A stretch of DNA of 64,000 bases from CAVVFX01 sp963747535 (GTDB taxonomy: Bacteria; Acidobacteriota; Terriglobia; Bryobacterales; Bryobacteraceae), in contig CAVVFX010000010.1 in assembly GCA_963747535.1 (NCBI GenBank), positions 1-64,000 of the forward strand, written 5' to 3'. Made by a program: the position numbers and the translations under genes. The notes beneath the pieces are model-generated. The model worked only from the letters and a program-made list of their open reading frames with translations. It did not search any database and had not been told where the DNA came from. This document shows, in pieces, positions 63,313 to 64,000 of the stretch (within the stretch, counting starts at the first letter, position 1; each line of letters begins with the position of its first letter).

Positions 63313-64000
63313 GTACCTACTTGCATAAGTCAGCGTATTTTGGCTTGGGTGCTGTAGGATGGACGACCGCCTTCTTCCACTCAAACGGCGACGCCTTCTT
63401 GTTGTAAGCTTTCACAAATTTATCAATGGCTTCGCGGAGTTGCTGGGGAGACGTAAAGCTCACGCCCTTGAGCGCCTGCTCGCCCAGGATGCTGAACCAG
63501 CACTCTACCTGATTCAACCAGGAGGAGTAGGTCGGGGTGAAATGCAAGTGGACTTTCGGGTGACGCTTCAGCCAACGGTCCTCCTTCGGCTTGTGGGTAT
63601 TCAGGTTATCTAAGACGACATGAAGTTCGCGGTCGGGGTAAGCCGCCACAATTTCATTCATAAAATCCAGGAACTCCCTTCGCCGCCGTCGCGTATAGTG
63701 TCCGGCTATGACCTGCCCGGTGGCGATATCGAAGGCTGCAAACAGCGTCGTCGTTCCGTGTCGTTTGTAGCCGTGGCTGAAGCCGTTCAGGGCCTTGCCG
63801 TTGGGAAGTCGGATCCAGCCCTGCGCCCGTTCCAAGGCTTGAATCGATGGCTTCTCGTCGATGCACAAGACTAATGCATTTTCCGGCGGATTCAGATACA
63901 AACCCACAATGTCCGCCGCCTTTCGGCCAAACTCCGGATCCGTGCTGATGCACCAACTTCGCCGACGCTCCAGACAAATGTCGTGTTTACGCAGAATGCG
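63313..64000 (-). mobile_element. IS630-type insertion sequence, running off the window
   Basis: The left boundary is placed at CTAG-TACCTACTTGCATAAGTCA (63310-63332), where the DUF4132-like frame ends and the transposase stop begins. TA in CTAG would be the duplicated target typical of IS630/Tc1 elements. Related end sequences are seen at 22385 and, inverted, at 5504. The other end is outside the window. Confidence 0.7.
63317..64000 (-). CDS. IS630-family transposase (partial, 5' end beyond window)
   Basis: The visible 227 codons contain the DDE_3 catalytic domain: LVLCIDEKPSIQALERAQG (first Asp), LHVVLDNLNTHK (second Asp) and TPTYSSWLNQVECWFSIL (Glu), ending in KPKYADLCK. The frame stays open to base 64000 (RRSWCISTDPEFGRKAADIV), so the helix-turn-helix N-terminus lies outside. 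No internal stop is seen; the element may be intact. Confidence 0.9.
   Translation of the reverse strand, partial: RILRKHDICLERRRSWCISTDPEFGRKAADIVGLYLNPPENALVLCIDEKPSIQALERAQGWIRLPNGKALNGFSHGYKRHGTTTLFAAFDIATGQVIAGHYTRRRRREFLDFMNEIVAAYPDRELHVVLDNLNTHKPKEDRWLKRHPKVHLHFTPTYSSWLNQVECWFSILGEQALKGVSFTSPQQLREAIDKFVKAYNKKASPFEWKKAVVHPTAPKPKYADLCK

Noticed and set aside
1..64000. CRISPR array, phage-defence island or prophage
   Set aside because: No regularly spaced repeats, Cas, restriction, retron or phage structural genes were seen. The reverse transcriptase is a group II intron maturase, not a retron or DGR enzyme.

Overview
The window looks like a chromosome segment of an Acidobacteriota member of the Solibacter/Bryobacter type. 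The evidence is three Oar-like TonB-dependent receptors plus the remains of a fourth, a secreted protein ending in the Solibacter-type C-terminal domain (TIGR03437-like), a CRTAC1/UnbV FG-GAP protein next to a receptor and a TPR protein, Tat-exported enolase-superfamily enzymes, and many two-component systems with sigma-54 activators. This is an inference from gene content; there is no rRNA or marker-gene phylogeny in the window.

Layout. 1-7.4 kb is a nest of mobile elements: a recombinase-in-trio (RIT) element with perfect 88-bp inverted repeats sits in what looks like domain V of a group II intron; next come an interspersed hairpin repeat split by a 127-bp MITE-like insert and an IS701-type element carrying a passenger gene. 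Together they cut off the 3' end of a molybdenum-hydroxylase gene. 7.5-22 kb is a nutrient-uptake and catabolism block: two enolase-superfamily enzymes, an FG-GAP/UnbV protein, an Oar-like receptor, a TPR protein and a propeller-type sensor kinase with its LuxR-type regulator. 22.6-41 kb holds three sigma-54 promoters, each preceded by the same palindrome: upstream of a hybrid PAS kinase, upstream of a TonB-receptor / CHASE2-kinase / NtrC-regulator / FecR-barrel operon, and upstream of a five-gene operon with a type III polyketide synthase, a class III aminotransferase, a flavin reductase and a YceI protein. 41-48.6 kb is a second sigma-54 system: a kinase with two periplasmic haem-c motifs and its NtrC-type regulator face a near-consensus sigma-54 promoter in front of a respiratory module (cyclic-nucleotide-binding-domain protein, tetrahaem cytochrome, four-cluster ferredoxin, NrfD-type membrane subunit, small membrane protein, cytochrome c).

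48.7-56.3 kb is eroded: fragments of a sigma-54 activator, a thioredoxin-reductase-like gene frameshifted by an exact 20-bp tandem duplication, a tRNA-Arg(UCU), an HNH nuclease gene with a one-base frameshift, a beta-helix protein and GreB. 56.8-64 kb has an M19 dipeptidase, a large Oar-like receptor, remnants of an M24 peptidase and a receptor, and a DUF4132-like gene cut by an IS630-type element that runs off the window.

The most notable proposal is the shared palindrome/sigma-54 architecture. It suggests that an envelope-sensing CHASE2/NtrC system controls its own operon and a type III PKS operon.
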